DNA from: JBAZOO01 sp041648735
GTDB taxonomy: Bacteria; Verrucomicrobiota; Lentisphaeria; Oligosphaerales; CAITYL01
Length of the DNA stretch: 64,000 bases
Direction of reading: 5' to 3'
Assembly: GCA_041648735.1 (NCBI GenBank)
Contig: JBAZOO010000008.1
Location: 46,761 to 110,760, forward strand
The notes under the pieces are model-generated. The model was not told the origin of the DNA and did not search any database. It saw only the letters and a program-made list of their open reading frames with translations. Below are positions 39,808 to 48,352 of this stretch, piece after piece (position 1 is the stretch's first letter; the number at the start of each line of letters is the position of its first letter). A program made the translations under genes and the position numbers.

Positions 39808-41556
39808 ATGCCTTTGGTCAACATCACCATTGACGGCATCCGCATGCAGGTGCCCCAGGACAGCACCATCCTGGAGGCCGCCCGCAAGGCCAACATCAAG
39901 ATCCCCACCCTCTGCCACCTGGAGCTGCACAACCGGGAGACGGTCAACCGCGTCGCCTCCTGCCGCATCTGCGTGGTCGAGATCCCCGGCCGGCGCAACC
40001 TCGCCCCCGCCTGCGCGACCAAGGTCGCCCCCAACATGGAAATCCGCACCTGCACGCCGCGGGTGCTCACCGCCCGCCGCACCAACATGCAGCTCCTGCT
40101 TTCCAACCATCCCAAGGACTGCCTGAACTGCTACGCCAGCGGCAACTGCGAGCTGCAGGACCTGGCCAACCAGATGCACACCGACACCAACCGCTACGAG
40201 GGCACCTCCTCCGAGTTCGCCATCGAGACCTCGAACCAATCGATCGTGCGCGACCTCAACAAGTGCATCCGCTGCCGCCGCTGCGAGACCGCCTGCAACG
40301 AGATGCAGACCGTCGGCGTCCTCTCCGGCGTCGGCCGCGGCTTCGACATGGTCGTCGGCCCCGCCCTGCACAAGCCGCTCGCCGAGACCCAGTGCGTCTT
40401 CTGCGGCCAGTGCGTCAAGGTCTGCCCCACCGGCGCGCTGATGGGCAAGAGCCACATCGAGGAGGTCTGGAAGGCGATCGCCGACCCGGAGAAGGTCGTG
40501 ATCGTCCAGACCGCCCCCGCCGTCCGCGCCGCCCTCGGCGAGGAGTTCGGCCTCGAGCCCGGCCACAGCGTCACCAAGAAGATGGTCACCGCCCTGCGCC
40601 GCCTCGGCTTCGACCACGTCTTCGACACCAACTTCGGCGCCGACCTGACCATCGTCGAGGAGGCCACCGAGTTCATCCACCGCCTGCAACATGGCGGCCG
40701 GCTGCCGATGCTGACGAGCTGCTGCCCGGCCTGGGTCAAGTTCTTCGAGCACCAGTTCCAGGATCTGCTGGACGTGCCGTCGAGCTGCAAGAGCCCGCAG
40801 CAGATGTTCGGCGCCATCGCCAAGACCTACTGGGCGCAGAAAATGCAGATCGACCCCGCCAAGATCGTGGTCGTCTCGGTCATGCCCTGCCTCTCCAAGA
40901 AGTACGAGGCCAGCCGCGGCGAACTCTCCGCCAGCGGCCATCAGGACGTGGACTTCGTCCTCTCCACCCGCGAGATGGGGCGGATGCTCAAGGAGGCGGG
41001 GCTTGACTTCCTCAGCCTGCCCGACGGCGAGTTCGACCACCCCCTCGGCTACTCCACCGGCGGCGCCGACATCTTCGCCGTCTCCGGCGGCGTCCTGGAA
41101 GCCGCCCTGCGCATGGCCGCCGAGGTGATCACCGGCCAGGAGCTGGAGAACGTTGACTTCGAGGAGGTGCGCGGCCTGCGCGGCCTGCGCCACGCCCACG
41201 TCGAGATCGCCGGCAAGACGGTCAACGTCGCCATCGCCTGCGGCCTCGGCAACGCCCGCAAGCTGCTGGAGGAGGTGCGCGCCGGCAAGAGCGAGTACCA
41301 CCTGATCGAGATCATGGCCTGCCCCGGCGGCTGCATCGGCGGCGGCGGCCAGCCGTTCGTTGACTCGAAGAAGGAGCCGGAAGTCATCGCCAAGCGCGCC
41401 GCGGCCATCTATGCCGAGGACGCCGGCAAGGAAATCCGCTCCTCGCACAAGAACCCCTACATCCAGGAACTCTACCAGGAGTTCCTCGGCGAAGCCTACG
41501 GCGAAAAGGCGCACCAGCTCCTGCACACCCACTACACCGGGCGCGAAAAGCTCTGA
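39808..41556 (+). CDS. hydA: [FeFe] hydrogenase catalytic alpha subunit
   Basis: The 582-residue subunit carries the H-cluster and relay clusters. In order: an N-terminal [2Fe-2S] domain (CHLELHNRETVN, SCRICVVEIPGRRN), a His-ligated [4Fe-4S] site (HPKDCLNCYASGNCELQ), two ferredoxin clusters (CIRCRRCETACNEM, CVFCGQCVKVCPTGA), then H-cluster motifs L1 TSCCPAW (~303-309), L2 MPCLSKKYEA (~359) and L3 ACPGGCIGGGG (~505). All cluster-binding cysteines appear intact. With hydB and hydC it should form a cytoplasmic, probably bifurcating, NAD/ferredoxin hydrogenase. The maturation genes hydEFG are not in the window. TAGGAGA precedes the ATG. Confidence 0.96.
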   Translation: MPLVNITIDGIRMQVPQDSTILEAARKANIKIPTLCHLELHNRETVNRVASCRICVVEIPGRRNLAPACATKVAPNMEIRTCTPRVLTARRTNMQLLLSNHPKDCLNCYASGNCELQDLANQMHTDTNRYEGTSSEFAIETSNQSIVRDLNKCIRCRRCETACNEMQTVGVLSGVGRGFDMVVGPALHKPLAETQCVFCGQCVKVCPTGALMGKSHIEEVWKAIADPEKVVIVQTAPAVRAALGEEFGLEPGHSVTKKMVTALRRLGFDHVFDTNFGADLTIVEEATEFIHRLQHGGRLPMLTSCCPAWVKFFEHQFQDLLDVPSSCKSPQQMFGAIAKTYWAQKMQIDPAKIVVVSVMPCLSKKYEASRGELSASGHQDVDFVLSTREMGRMLKEAGLDFLSLPDGEFDHPLGYSTGGADIFAVSGGVLEAALRMAAEVITGQELENVDFEEVRGLRGLRHAHVEIAGKTVNVAIACGLGNARKLLEEVRAGKSEYHLIEIMACPGGCIGGGGQPFVDSKKEPEVIAKRAAAIYAEDAGKEIRSSHKNPYIQELYQEFLGEAYGEKAHQLLHTHYTGREKL

Positions 41557-41567
41557 CCCCGCCGCCC

Positions 41568-41610
41568 CCGCGGCCCGTCCCCGCCCCCCCGGGGCGGGCG
41601 CGGGCCGCGG
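41568..41610 (+). terminator. Strong GC hairpin after hydA
   Basis: CCGCGGCCCG (41568-41577) pairs with CGGGCCGCGG (41601-41610), with further CCCCGCC/GGGGCGGG pairing inside. There is no T-run, so intrinsic termination is uncertain; it may instead stabilise the hyd mRNA end. Confidence 0.5.
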
Positions 41611-41674
41611 CCGTCCATCCTCCGTCCCGTTCGTCCATCCCGTCAATCTTGCCCGACTGGCACAGGGGAAAAGC

Positions 41675-42952
41675 ATGGCAGCGGCTTCGGCAAGCGCCCC
41701 CAAGACAAGCACGGTCTTCACGCCATCCGTGGCCGGCATGCTGCTCATGGTCATCCTGGTCGGCCTGGGCGAGAAAATGGCGGAGCGCTTCCTGCCGCTC
41801 TACCTGATCGAGCTGGGCGGCAGCCGCTTCGCCCCGGCCGCGGACTCCGCAACCGGCGGCGGCAGCCTGGCAAGCACGCTGACCGTGTTCGGCGCGCTCA
41901 TGGTCGGCGGCCTCAACTCCCTCGACAACCTGCTTTCGGCCTTCTATTCCTATCCCGGCGGCTGGCTCAGCGACCGCCTCGGCTACAAGCGCGCCCTGAT
42001 CCTCTTCACCCTCATGGCCGCCGCCGGCTACGCCTTCGTCATCGCCGTGCCCACCTGGTGGGCGGCCTTCGTCGGCGCCCTCCTCTTCATCTCCTGGACC
42101 GCGATCTCGCTGCCGGCCGTGATGAGCCTGATCGCCAAGAGCGTGCCGCGGGAACGGCGCACCCTTGGCGTGACGCTGCATTCGCTGGTGCGGCGCGTCC
42201 CGATGGCGCTGGGGCCGCTGTTGGGCGGGCTGCTGATCACCCTCTACGGCGTCCGCACCGGCGTCCGCCTCGCCTTTGCCGCCGCCCTCGTCCTGGCCGT
42301 TGTCGCCATCGGCGTCATGCACCGCTACGTGCGGGACGACCCGGCGGCCCTGAAGAAGCCCGCACCGTTCCGCCAGGCCCTGGGCAACCTCCAGCCGGCC
42401 CTGCGCAACCTGCTGATCAGCGACATCCTGGTGCGCTTCGCCGAACAGATCCCCTACGCCTTCGTGGTCGTCTGGGTCGTCAAGAACCTGGGGCTGAGCG
42501 AGGCGCAGTTCGGCCTGCTCTCCGCCATCGAGATGGCCACGGCGATGCTGATCTACCTGCCGGTGGCCTGGCTGGCGGACCGCGGCACCAAGAAGCCCTA
42601 CGTCGTCGCCACCTTCGCCTTCTTCACCGCCTTCCCGCTGGCGCTCTACTTCTCGCGCAGCTTCTGGCTGCTGGTGCTGGCCTTCATCCTCCGCGGGCTC
42701 AAGGAGTTCGGCGAACCGACCCGCAAGGCGCTGATCCTCGACCTGGCCCCGGAGGAGGCGAAGGCGGCCACCTTCGGCACCTACTACCTGATCCGCGACA
42801 CGGTCGTGGGCGTGGTCGCCTTCGGCGGCGCCTGGCTCTGGAGCGGCCTCTCGCCGGCGGCGGCCTTCTTCGCCGCCAGCGGCTGCGGCCTGGCCGGCAC
42901 CCTCTGGTTCGCCTGGCGCGGCCACAACGCCGCCGCGCCCGCCGGCAACTGA
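41675..42952 (+). CDS. Major facilitator superfamily transporter
   Basis: The 425-residue protein has about twelve predicted transmembrane segments and the MFS loop 2-3 motif GGWLSDRLGYKRAL, repeated in the second half as AWLADRGTKKPYV. Further helices are LLFISWTAISLPAVMSLIAK and LLISDILVRFAEQIPYAFVV. Substrate is unknown. It follows the hydrogenase operon on the same strand but is separated by a strong hairpin. An imperfect copy of the TGCGGACTCCGCA palindrome (GCGGACTCCGC, 41840-41850) lies within the coding sequence in an outside loop. Confidence 0.85.
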   Translation: MAAASASAPKTSTVFTPSVAGMLLMVILVGLGEKMAERFLPLYLIELGGSRFAPAADSATGGGSLASTLTVFGALMVGGLNSLDNLLSAFYSYPGGWLSDRLGYKRALILFTLMAAAGYAFVIAVPTWWAAFVGALLFISWTAISLPAVMSLIAKSVPRERRTLGVTLHSLVRRVPMALGPLLGGLLITLYGVRTGVRLAFAAALVLAVVAIGVMHRYVRDDPAALKKPAPFRQALGNLQPALRNLLISDILVRFAEQIPYAFVVVWVVKNLGLSEAQFGLLSAIEMATAMLIYLPVAWLADRGTKKPYVVATFAFFTAFPLALYFSRSFWLLVLAFILRGLKEFGEPTRKALILDLAPEEAKAATFGTYYLIRDTVVGVVAFGGAWLWSGLSPAAAFFAASGCGLAGTLWFAWRGHNAAAPAGN

Positions 42953-43558
42953 TCAGCCACCCCGCGGCAGCAGCGCCCCGAACGCCACCAGCCCCTTGCG
43001 GACCATCATCACGGCGATGGCGGCCAGCAGGAGGCTGGCGAGCTTGGAGAGCGCCCGCGTGCCCGCCTTCCCCAGCCAGCGGTAGATCCACGGCGCCGCC
43101 GCAAACACCACTCCGGCGGCGGCGATGTTGGCGACCAGCGCCAGCGCCGTGGGCGCGAACCCGTGCAAGTCAACCAGCAGCAGCGAAGTGGTCAGCACCG
43201 CGGGGCCGCTGATCAACGGCACGCCGAGCGGCACCACCCCCAGCCCCTCCGGGTCGGGCTGCCGCCGCCGGTGCCCCTGGACGCTCAGCAGGTCGTTCAG
43301 CGCCAGCGCAAAGAGCAGGACGCCGCCGGCGACCATGAAATCCGCCACCGTGATCCCCAGCAGCTTCAGCACCCCCTTGCCCAGCAGCAGGAAGGCCAGC
43401 GACACCGCCGCCGCCGTCGCCACCGACTGCCAGATCACCTGCCGCCGCCGCTCCGGCGCGGCTTCCGCCGTCATCCCGACGAACAGCGGCAGCACCCCCA
43501 GCGCGTCCACCGCCACGAACAGCGGCACCAGGCAGAACAGGAACCTCTGGATGAACAT
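42953..43558 (-). CDS. MarC-family membrane protein
   Basis: The 201-residue protein has six hydrophobic segments and the MarC pattern: VPLFVAVDALGVLPLFVGMT, LGKGVLKLLGITVADFMVAG and VVPLGVPLISGPAVLTTSLL. MarC proteins are inner-membrane proteins of uncertain function; the old link to antibiotic resistance is not supported by later work. The ATG at 43558 gives the expected length. Its stop abuts the end of the convergent MFS gene. Confidence 0.88.
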   Translation of the reverse strand: MFIQRFLFCLVPLFVAVDALGVLPLFVGMTAEAAPERRRQVIWQSVATAAAVSLAFLLLGKGVLKLLGITVADFMVAGGVLLFALALNDLLSVQGHRRRQPDPEGLGVVPLGVPLISGPAVLTTSLLLVDLHGFAPTALALVANIAAAGVVFAAAPWIYRWLGKAGTRALSKLASLLLAAIAVMMVRKGLVAFGALLPRGG

Positions 43559-43655
43559 GGCCACCGCCTCCGGGTCATTCCATTCCACCCCCAAATGTAG
43601 CACCGGCAATCCGGCCCGCCGTTCCCCGCCGCCGCCCGGCCGCCCGGCCGGTGGC

Positions 43656-43684
43656 TTGACCAAGCCGCGCCGGGCCACTACGGT
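43656..43684 (+). promoter_or_regulatory. Promoter of the DUF2784 gene
   Basis: TTGACC and TACGGT are separated by 17 bp and lie about 45 bp before the start codon. Confidence 0.6.
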
Positions 43685-43729
43685 AAAATGATTCTGCCAT
43701 TTGCCCTCCCCCGCTCACCGGAGATGCCC

Positions 43730-44119
43730 ATGGCCTGGCGCTGCCTTGCCGAGCTGGTCGTGCTGGTCCACGCCGCCTTTGTGGCGTTCGTGGTCGTCGG
43801 CGGGCTGCTGGCCCTCCGCTGGCGAAGGCTCGCCTGGCTGCACCTGCCGGTGGCGGCCTGGGGGGTGCTGGTCGAGTTCACGGGCTGGGTCTGCCCGCTG
43901 ACGCCGCTGGAGAAATGGCTGCGCGTCCGCGGCGGCGGCGAGGGCTACGAGGGCGGCTTCATCTCCCACCATTTGACCTCGCTGCTCTACCCCGCCGGAC
44001 TCACCCGCGAAAGCCAGTGGCTGCTGGGCGCCCTGGCGCTGGCCATCAACCTGGCGGTCTACGCCCTGTTCCTGGCCCGCGGCCACCGCCGGCGGCGGGA
44101 TCACCCCCCGGCGGGCTGA
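43730..44119 (+). CDS. DUF2784 small membrane protein
   Basis: The 129-residue protein has four predicted helices. ELVVLVHAAFVAFVVVGGLL, VLVEFTGWVCPLTPLEKWLR and GFISHHLTSLLYP are DUF2784 landmarks. Function is unknown. The ATG at 43730 is preferred because GGAGA lies six bases upstream. Its end overlaps the convergent AraC gene by 19 bp. Confidence 0.85.
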   Translation: MAWRCLAELVVLVHAAFVAFVVVGGLLALRWRRLAWLHLPVAAWGVLVEFTGWVCPLTPLEKWLRVRGGGEGYEGGFISHHLTSLLYPAGLTRESQWLLGALALAINLAVYALFLARGHRRRRDHPPAG

Positions 44120-44901
44120 CGCCGGTATTGCGCCCGGTAGGCCGCCGGGGTCAGGCCGATTTTCGCCTTGAAGCAGCGGCAGAAGTGGACCGTGTCCCGG
44201 AAGCCGCAGGCATAGCCGACCTCCTTCACCTGGCGGTCGCCGGCGGCCAGCAGGTGCCGCGCCTCCTGCAGCCGCCGCTCCAGCAGCAGCCGGTGCGGCG
44301 TCCGCCCAAGGTGCCGCCGGAAGAGGGCATGCAGATGCACCGGGCTCACCCCCGCCCGCCGGGCCAGCTCCGGGACGGAGAGGGGGCTGGGGAAGCGGCG
44401 CTCCACCAGCTCCAGGGCGGCGCGGACGGCGGCGGGCAGCGCCGCCACCGGCTCGCGCCGGGCGGCCAGGTGCGCCTGCCAGAGCAGCCGGACGTAGGCC
44501 TGGAGCCCGAGCAGGTCGCGGTCGCCGGGGTCGCGGTGGTAGCAGCGCTGCAATTCCTCCACGAAGGCGTCCAGCTCGGGACCGGGCGGCCAGAGGCTGA
44601 GCCGGGGGACGCCCCGGGGGCGGGCGGCGGCGACCGGGAAGACGAGCACCAGGCATTCGTAGGGGAAGGCCGGGTTGTTGCGCCAGATCGTCTCCTCCCC
44701 CGGCAAGTGCCAGAGGATGGTGCCGCGGCGGCAGGGGTGGAGGGTGCCTTCCCATTCGAAGAACCCCTCGCCATCAATGATCAGTTCGACCTCCTCGCAG
44801 CCCGGCAGGATCCGGCGGCCCAGGCAGTCCCGGCCGGCGGGGGCGCGGAAGCGGTGGAGGGCGAACCCCTCGCGGAGATGGGCGATTCCGATCTTCGGCA
44901 T
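44101..44901 (-). CDS. AraC-family transcriptional regulator
   Basis: The 266-residue protein has an N-terminal cupin-like sensor (GCEEVELIIDGEGFFEWEG, RRGTILWHLPGEETIW) and two C-terminal HTH motifs (LSVPELARRAGVSPVHLHAL and QVKEVGYACGFRDTVHFCRC, ending GLTPAAYRAQYRR). It probably senses a sugar or related ligand. It is divergent from the Gfo/Idh/MocA oxidoreductase gene, a common regulator-target arrangement. AAGGAT precedes the ATG. Confidence 0.92.
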   Translation of the reverse strand: MPKIGIAHLREGFALHRFRAPAGRDCLGRRILPGCEEVELIIDGEGFFEWEGTLHPCRRGTILWHLPGEETIWRNNPAFPYECLVLVFPVAAARPRGVPRLSLWPPGPELDAFVEELQRCYHRDPGDRDLLGLQAYVRLLWQAHLAARREPVAALPAAVRAALELVERRFPSPLSVPELARRAGVSPVHLHALFRRHLGRTPHRLLLERRLQEARHLLAAGDRQVKEVGYACGFRDTVHFCRCFKAKIGLTPAAYRAQYRRQPAGG

Positions 44902-44932
44902 ATCCTTCCCTGGCCCAAAAGATAGAAAAGGG

Positions 44933-44984
44933 CAATGTATCATGCTTTTTGCATATTGCATCGGCGCCGGCCGGCGGCTACACT
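44933..44984 (+). promoter_or_regulatory. Promoter region of the oxidoreductase gene with an inverted repeat
   Basis: TTGCAT (44956-44961) and TACACT (44979-44984) have a 17-bp spacer. GCAAT ... ATTGC arms (44933-44960) just upstream, in the space shared with the divergent AraC gene, are a candidate AraC site. Confidence 0.5.
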
Positions 44985-45079
44985 GTCAACCTGGAAGGCG
45001 GCCGCCGCCAGTCCCGGTCCGCGGCGGCGGCCATTTCCCGGCACCGGGCGGCTCCACGACAAGCGAAAGCGGATTCCCC

Positions 45080-46171
45080 ATGAAAGTCGGCATCATCGGC
45101 TGCGGCAACATTTCCCAGGCCTATTTCAACGCCTCGCGCACCTTTCCGGTGCTGGAGGTGGTCGCCTGCGCGGACATCAACCTCGAGGCGGCCCGCGCCA
45201 AGGCGGCGGAGAACAAGGTCGAGGCGCTGACGGTCGAGGAGCTGCTGGAACGCCCCGACATCGAGGCGGTCATCAACCTCACCATTCCGGCGGCGCACGC
45301 GGACGTGAGCCTGCGCGCCCTCGCCGCCGGCAAGCACGTCCATGGCGAGAAGCCGCTGGCCACCAGCCGCGAAGACGGCCGCAAGATTTTGGCCCTGGCC
45401 AAGGAGAAGGGGCTGCGGGTCGGCTGCGCGCCCGACACCTTCCTCGGCGCCGGCCTCCAGACCTGCCGCAAGCTGATTGACGACGGCTGGATCGGCCGCC
45501 CCTTCGGCGGCACCGCGTTCATGATGGGGCGCGGCCCCGAGTCCTGGCATCCCAATCCCGCCTTCTTCTACCAGCGCGGGGCCGGGCCGATGTTCGACAT
45601 GGGGCCATACTACCTGACGGCGCTGGTGCACCTGCTCGGCCCGGTCAAGAGCGTCGCCGCCTGCGTCACCAAGGCGCACGCGGAACGGGTGGCGACCTGC
45701 AAGGAGCAGTACGGCAAGCTGTTGCCGGTGGAAGTGCCGACCCACCTCTCCGGGTCGCTCCTCTTCCACAATGGCGCGGTGGTGACCGTCACCATCAGCT
45801 TCGACGTCTGGAAGCACACCCGCCAGGCGCCGATCGAGATCTACGGCACCGCCGGCTCCCTCCAGGTGCCGGACCCCAACACCTTCAAGGGGCCGGTGCG
45901 CCTGTTCACCCCCGGCAGCGACGACTGGAAGGAGATGCCCCTCTCCCACGGCTATGCCGAGAACATGCGCAGCATCGGCCTGGCCGACCTGGCCACCGCC
46001 CTCCACGCCGGCCGCCCCCACCGCTGCTGCGGCGACCTCGCCTTCCATGTGCTCGACATCATGAGCGCCTTCGAGGAATCCTCCCTCACCGGCCGCCACA
46101 TTGAGCTGGAGAGCAGTTGCGCCCAGCCGGCGCCCCTGCCCATGGGGCTGCTCCACGGCACCCTCGACTGA
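45080..46171 (+). CDS. Gfo/Idh/MocA-family NAD(P)-dependent oxidoreductase
   Basis: The 363-residue protein has an N-terminal Rossmann fold (KVGIIGCGNISQAYFNA), the EKP motif (HVHGEKPLATSREDG) and a C-terminal alpha/beta domain (GAGPMFDMGPYYLTALVHLL) with the usual substrate-binding D-x-x-x-H-like region. Family members oxidise or reduce sugars and inositols. The following gene, a sugar-phosphate isomerase/epimerase-like TIM barrel, is a frequent partner, suggesting a two-step sugar conversion controlled by the AraC protein. Confidence 0.92.
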   Translation: MKVGIIGCGNISQAYFNASRTFPVLEVVACADINLEAARAKAAENKVEALTVEELLERPDIEAVINLTIPAAHADVSLRALAAGKHVHGEKPLATSREDGRKILALAKEKGLRVGCAPDTFLGAGLQTCRKLIDDGWIGRPFGGTAFMMGRGPESWHPNPAFFYQRGAGPMFDMGPYYLTALVHLLGPVKSVAACVTKAHAERVATCKEQYGKLLPVEVPTHLSGSLLFHNGAVVTVTISFDVWKHTRQAPIEIYGTAGSLQVPDPNTFKGPVRLFTPGSDDWKEMPLSHGYAENMRSIGLADLATALHAGRPHRCCGDLAFHVLDIMSAFEESSLTGRHIELESSCAQPAPLPMGLLHGTLD

Positions 46172-46191
46172 ACCGGAAAAACATGAGTCCC

Positions 46192-46221
46192 ATGGGTCTC
46201 ATGAGTCTCAGGGGACTCATG
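46192..46221. repeat. Palindromic CATGAGTCCC element between two sugar genes
   Basis: CATGAGTCCC (46192-46201) and GGGACTCATG (46212-46221) are exact inverted arms, with an additional GTCTCATGAGTCTC between them. It fills most of the 88-bp gap between the oxidoreductase and isomerase genes. Confidence 0.75.
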
Positions 46222-46259
46222 GGCCCCAGCCAAGCCCCACCCCAAGGAAACCCGCCGCC

Positions 46260-47021
46260 ATGCCGCCCAAACCGCTTTCCGTCCAGCTCTACTCGCTCCG
46301 CGACGCCTCCCAGGCCGACTTCCCCGGCGTGCTCAAGCGCGTCGCGGCGATCGGCTACAAGGGGGTCGAACCCGCCGGCTTCTACGGCCTGGGGGCCCGC
46401 GAACTCCGCAAGATGGTCACCGACCTGGGGATGGCCATCTCCTCCAGCCACACCCCGTGGGCCAAGCCCGACAACCTGCCGGAGGTGATCGCCACCGCCG
46501 GCGAACTCGGCCTCGACATGGTCTGCACCGGCTTCGGCGCCAAGGAGTTCGAGAGCGAGGCGGCGATCCGCCAGACCGCCGAACAGGTCAACGGCATGAT
46601 CGCGACCCTGAAGACGGCCGGGCTCAAGCTCTTCCTCCACAACCACCAATGGGAATTCCGCCAGGTCGGCGGCCGCCTCGCCTACGACCTCTTCGCCGAG
46701 CTTTGCCCGGAGGCGCTCTTCGAGCTGGACACCTACTGGGCCGCCAACTTCGGCGCCAACGACCCGGCCGCGCAGGTCGCCAAGTTCAAGCGGCGCACGC
46801 CGCTGCTGCACATCAAGGACGGGAGCCTTGTCGAGGGGCAGCCGATGGTCGCCGTCGGCAGCGGCAAGCAGGACATCCCGAAGATCATTGCCGCCGCCGA
46901 CCCGCGGGTGCTGCGCTGGCTGGTGGTCGAGCTCGACTCCTGCGCGACCGACATGTTCGAGGCGGTCGCGGCCAGCTACCGCTACCTGGTCGGCAACGGC
47001 CTCGCCCTCGGCAACCGCTGA
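46260..47021 (+). CDS. Sugar phosphate isomerase/epimerase-like TIM-barrel protein
   Basis: The 253-residue AP-endonuclease-2-type TIM barrel has LSVQLYSLRDASQADFPGVL, IGYKGVEPAGFYGL, LFLHNHQWEFRQV (metal-ligand region), LFELDTYWAANFG and LLHIKDGSL, the last glutamate lying in VVELDSC. The Glu/Asp/His pattern indicates a divalent metal site. Proteins of this group isomerise keto-sugars or dehydrate inositol derivatives. AAGGAAA lies upstream of the ATG. Its end overlaps the convergent AraC gene by 40 bp. Confidence 0.88.
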   Translation: MPPKPLSVQLYSLRDASQADFPGVLKRVAAIGYKGVEPAGFYGLGARELRKMVTDLGMAISSSHTPWAKPDNLPEVIATAGELGLDMVCTGFGAKEFESEAAIRQTAEQVNGMIATLKTAGLKLFLHNHQWEFRQVGGRLAYDLFAELCPEALFELDTYWAANFGANDPAAQVAKFKRRTPLLHIKDGSLVEGQPMVAVGSGKQDIPKIIAAADPRVLRWLVVELDSCATDMFEAVAASYRYLVGNGLALGNR

Positions 47022-48244
47022 CCGGCGGCGCCGCGGCGTTCCTCCCGGTAGCGGCGGGGGGTGATGCCGGTGACCTCGCGGAACTGGCGGATGAAGTGGC
47101 TCTGGTCGGTGAAGCCGAGCTGGAACGCCAGCTCGGCGCTGCCCAGCTCCGTCTCCACCAGCAGCCGGCAGCCCTCGCGGATGCGGAAGCCGCGCAGGTG
47201 CTGGGGCAAGGTCAGCCCCGTGACCCCCTTCACCAGCCGCGACAAGTGGAAGCGGCTCAGCCCGGCGGCCGCCGCCAGGTCGGCCAGCCGCACCGGCTCC
47301 CGGTAGTGGCCAGCCAGATAGTCGAGCGCGGCCTGGACATGGCGGTTGCCGCGGTTGATGCCGTGGACGCGGATGCACTCCATGAAGTCGTCCAGCATGT
47401 CCCGGATCGCGGCGCAGAGCGGCTCGAACTCGCGGGCGGCGACGATCCGCTCCAGCCATTGCAGATGCCGGGCCAGCAGCGGCTCCTGGAGCGGGCTGTC
47501 CTCGACCGCGGCGCGGACCAGGTAGCCGATCAGCTCCATGGCCCGGGCCTGGAGCACCGGCAGCCGCGGCGCATCCAGGAAAATGCCCGCCAGCATCCGG
47601 TTGAGGTCCTTGCGCGCCCCGGCCTGATCCCCCACCCGCATCAGCGAGAGGAGCCGCCGCTCCTCCTGCATCAGCGGCGGGCGCTGGCGGCCATCCTCCT
47701 TGCGCTCGTGGATCGTCTCGGCGATCTGCCGCTGCTGCAAGGCGTTGGCATGGTTGCGCTCGAGCAGGCTCGGCCGCCAGCCGCTCATGGCATAGAAGTC
47801 GGCCGCCAACCGTTCCGCCGCCGGCCGGATCTGCTGCTGGGGCCAGGCCGGCACCTGCCGCACAAACGCCGCGGCCTCGGCGCGGCGCGCCCCGGCCTCG
47901 ACCAGGCAGTTCACCGCCGCCTGGCGGTCATCCCCCTCCTCTTCCGGCACGACCGGCCCGGCGGCGAGCCCGCCGCGCACCACCTCCCCCTCCACCAGCG
48001 GCACCAGCCAACTGACCAGGCCGGGGGCCAGGAAGAAGATCGCCGGCTCCCCCCAGCGCACCCCCTCCTGGAGGGCGTCGCGCCGCGCCTTGACCAGCAG
48101 CGGCAGGCCGGCAACGCCGCCCCCGCCGGCCGGCGGCACCGCCGCCGCCAAGGCAACCCCTTCCGGCGTGACCGGCAGCGGCTCCAGGCCGGTCGCCGCC
48201 CGGTAGCGCCGGCAGAGGCTGCTCCAGCAAGTCTTGGACAACAT
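46982..48244 (-). CDS. AraC-family regulator with PocR-like sensor domain
   Basis: The 420-residue protein carries an N-terminal region resembling PocR sensor domains (LLVKARRDALQEGVRWGEPA, FLAPGLVSWLVPLVEGEVVR), a helical middle segment and a C-terminal AraC HTH pair (PVRLADLAAAAGLSRFHLSR, SAELAFQLGFTDQSHFIRQF, GITPRRYREE). PocR in enteric bacteria controls cobalamin/propanediol genes and the domain binds small polar ligands; here the ligand is unknown. The PocR call is moderate, the AraC call firm. Confidence 0.85.
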   Translation of the reverse strand: MLSKTCWSSLCRRYRAATGLEPLPVTPEGVALAAAVPPAGGGGVAGLPLLVKARRDALQEGVRWGEPAIFFLAPGLVSWLVPLVEGEVVRGGLAAGPVVPEEEGDDRQAAVNCLVEAGARRAEAAAFVRQVPAWPQQQIRPAAERLAADFYAMSGWRPSLLERNHANALQQRQIAETIHERKEDGRQRPPLMQEERRLLSLMRVGDQAGARKDLNRMLAGIFLDAPRLPVLQARAMELIGYLVRAAVEDSPLQEPLLARHLQWLERIVAAREFEPLCAAIRDMLDDFMECIRVHGINRGNRHVQAALDYLAGHYREPVRLADLAAAAGLSRFHLSRLVKGVTGLTLPQHLRGFRIREGCRLLVETELGSAELAFQLGFTDQSHFIRQFREVTGITPRRYREERRGAAGQRLPRARPLPTR

Positions 48245-48291
48245 TCTGCGATTCCCCCGCCGCCAAGGCCGGAACCCCGGCGGAAAAAAGT

Positions 48292-48304
48292 TGCGGACTC
48301 CGCA
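48292..48304. repeat. 13-bp palindrome TGCGGACTCCGCA (copy 5)
   Basis: It lies in the 108-bp gap upstream of the AraC/PocR gene; symmetry extends to the 17-bp GTTGCGGACTCCGCAAC. Confidence 0.9.
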
Positions 48305-48352
48305 ACAATCTACCATTCCCGGCAGGGATCCGCCAGCGCCGGCCGCCGGCTC

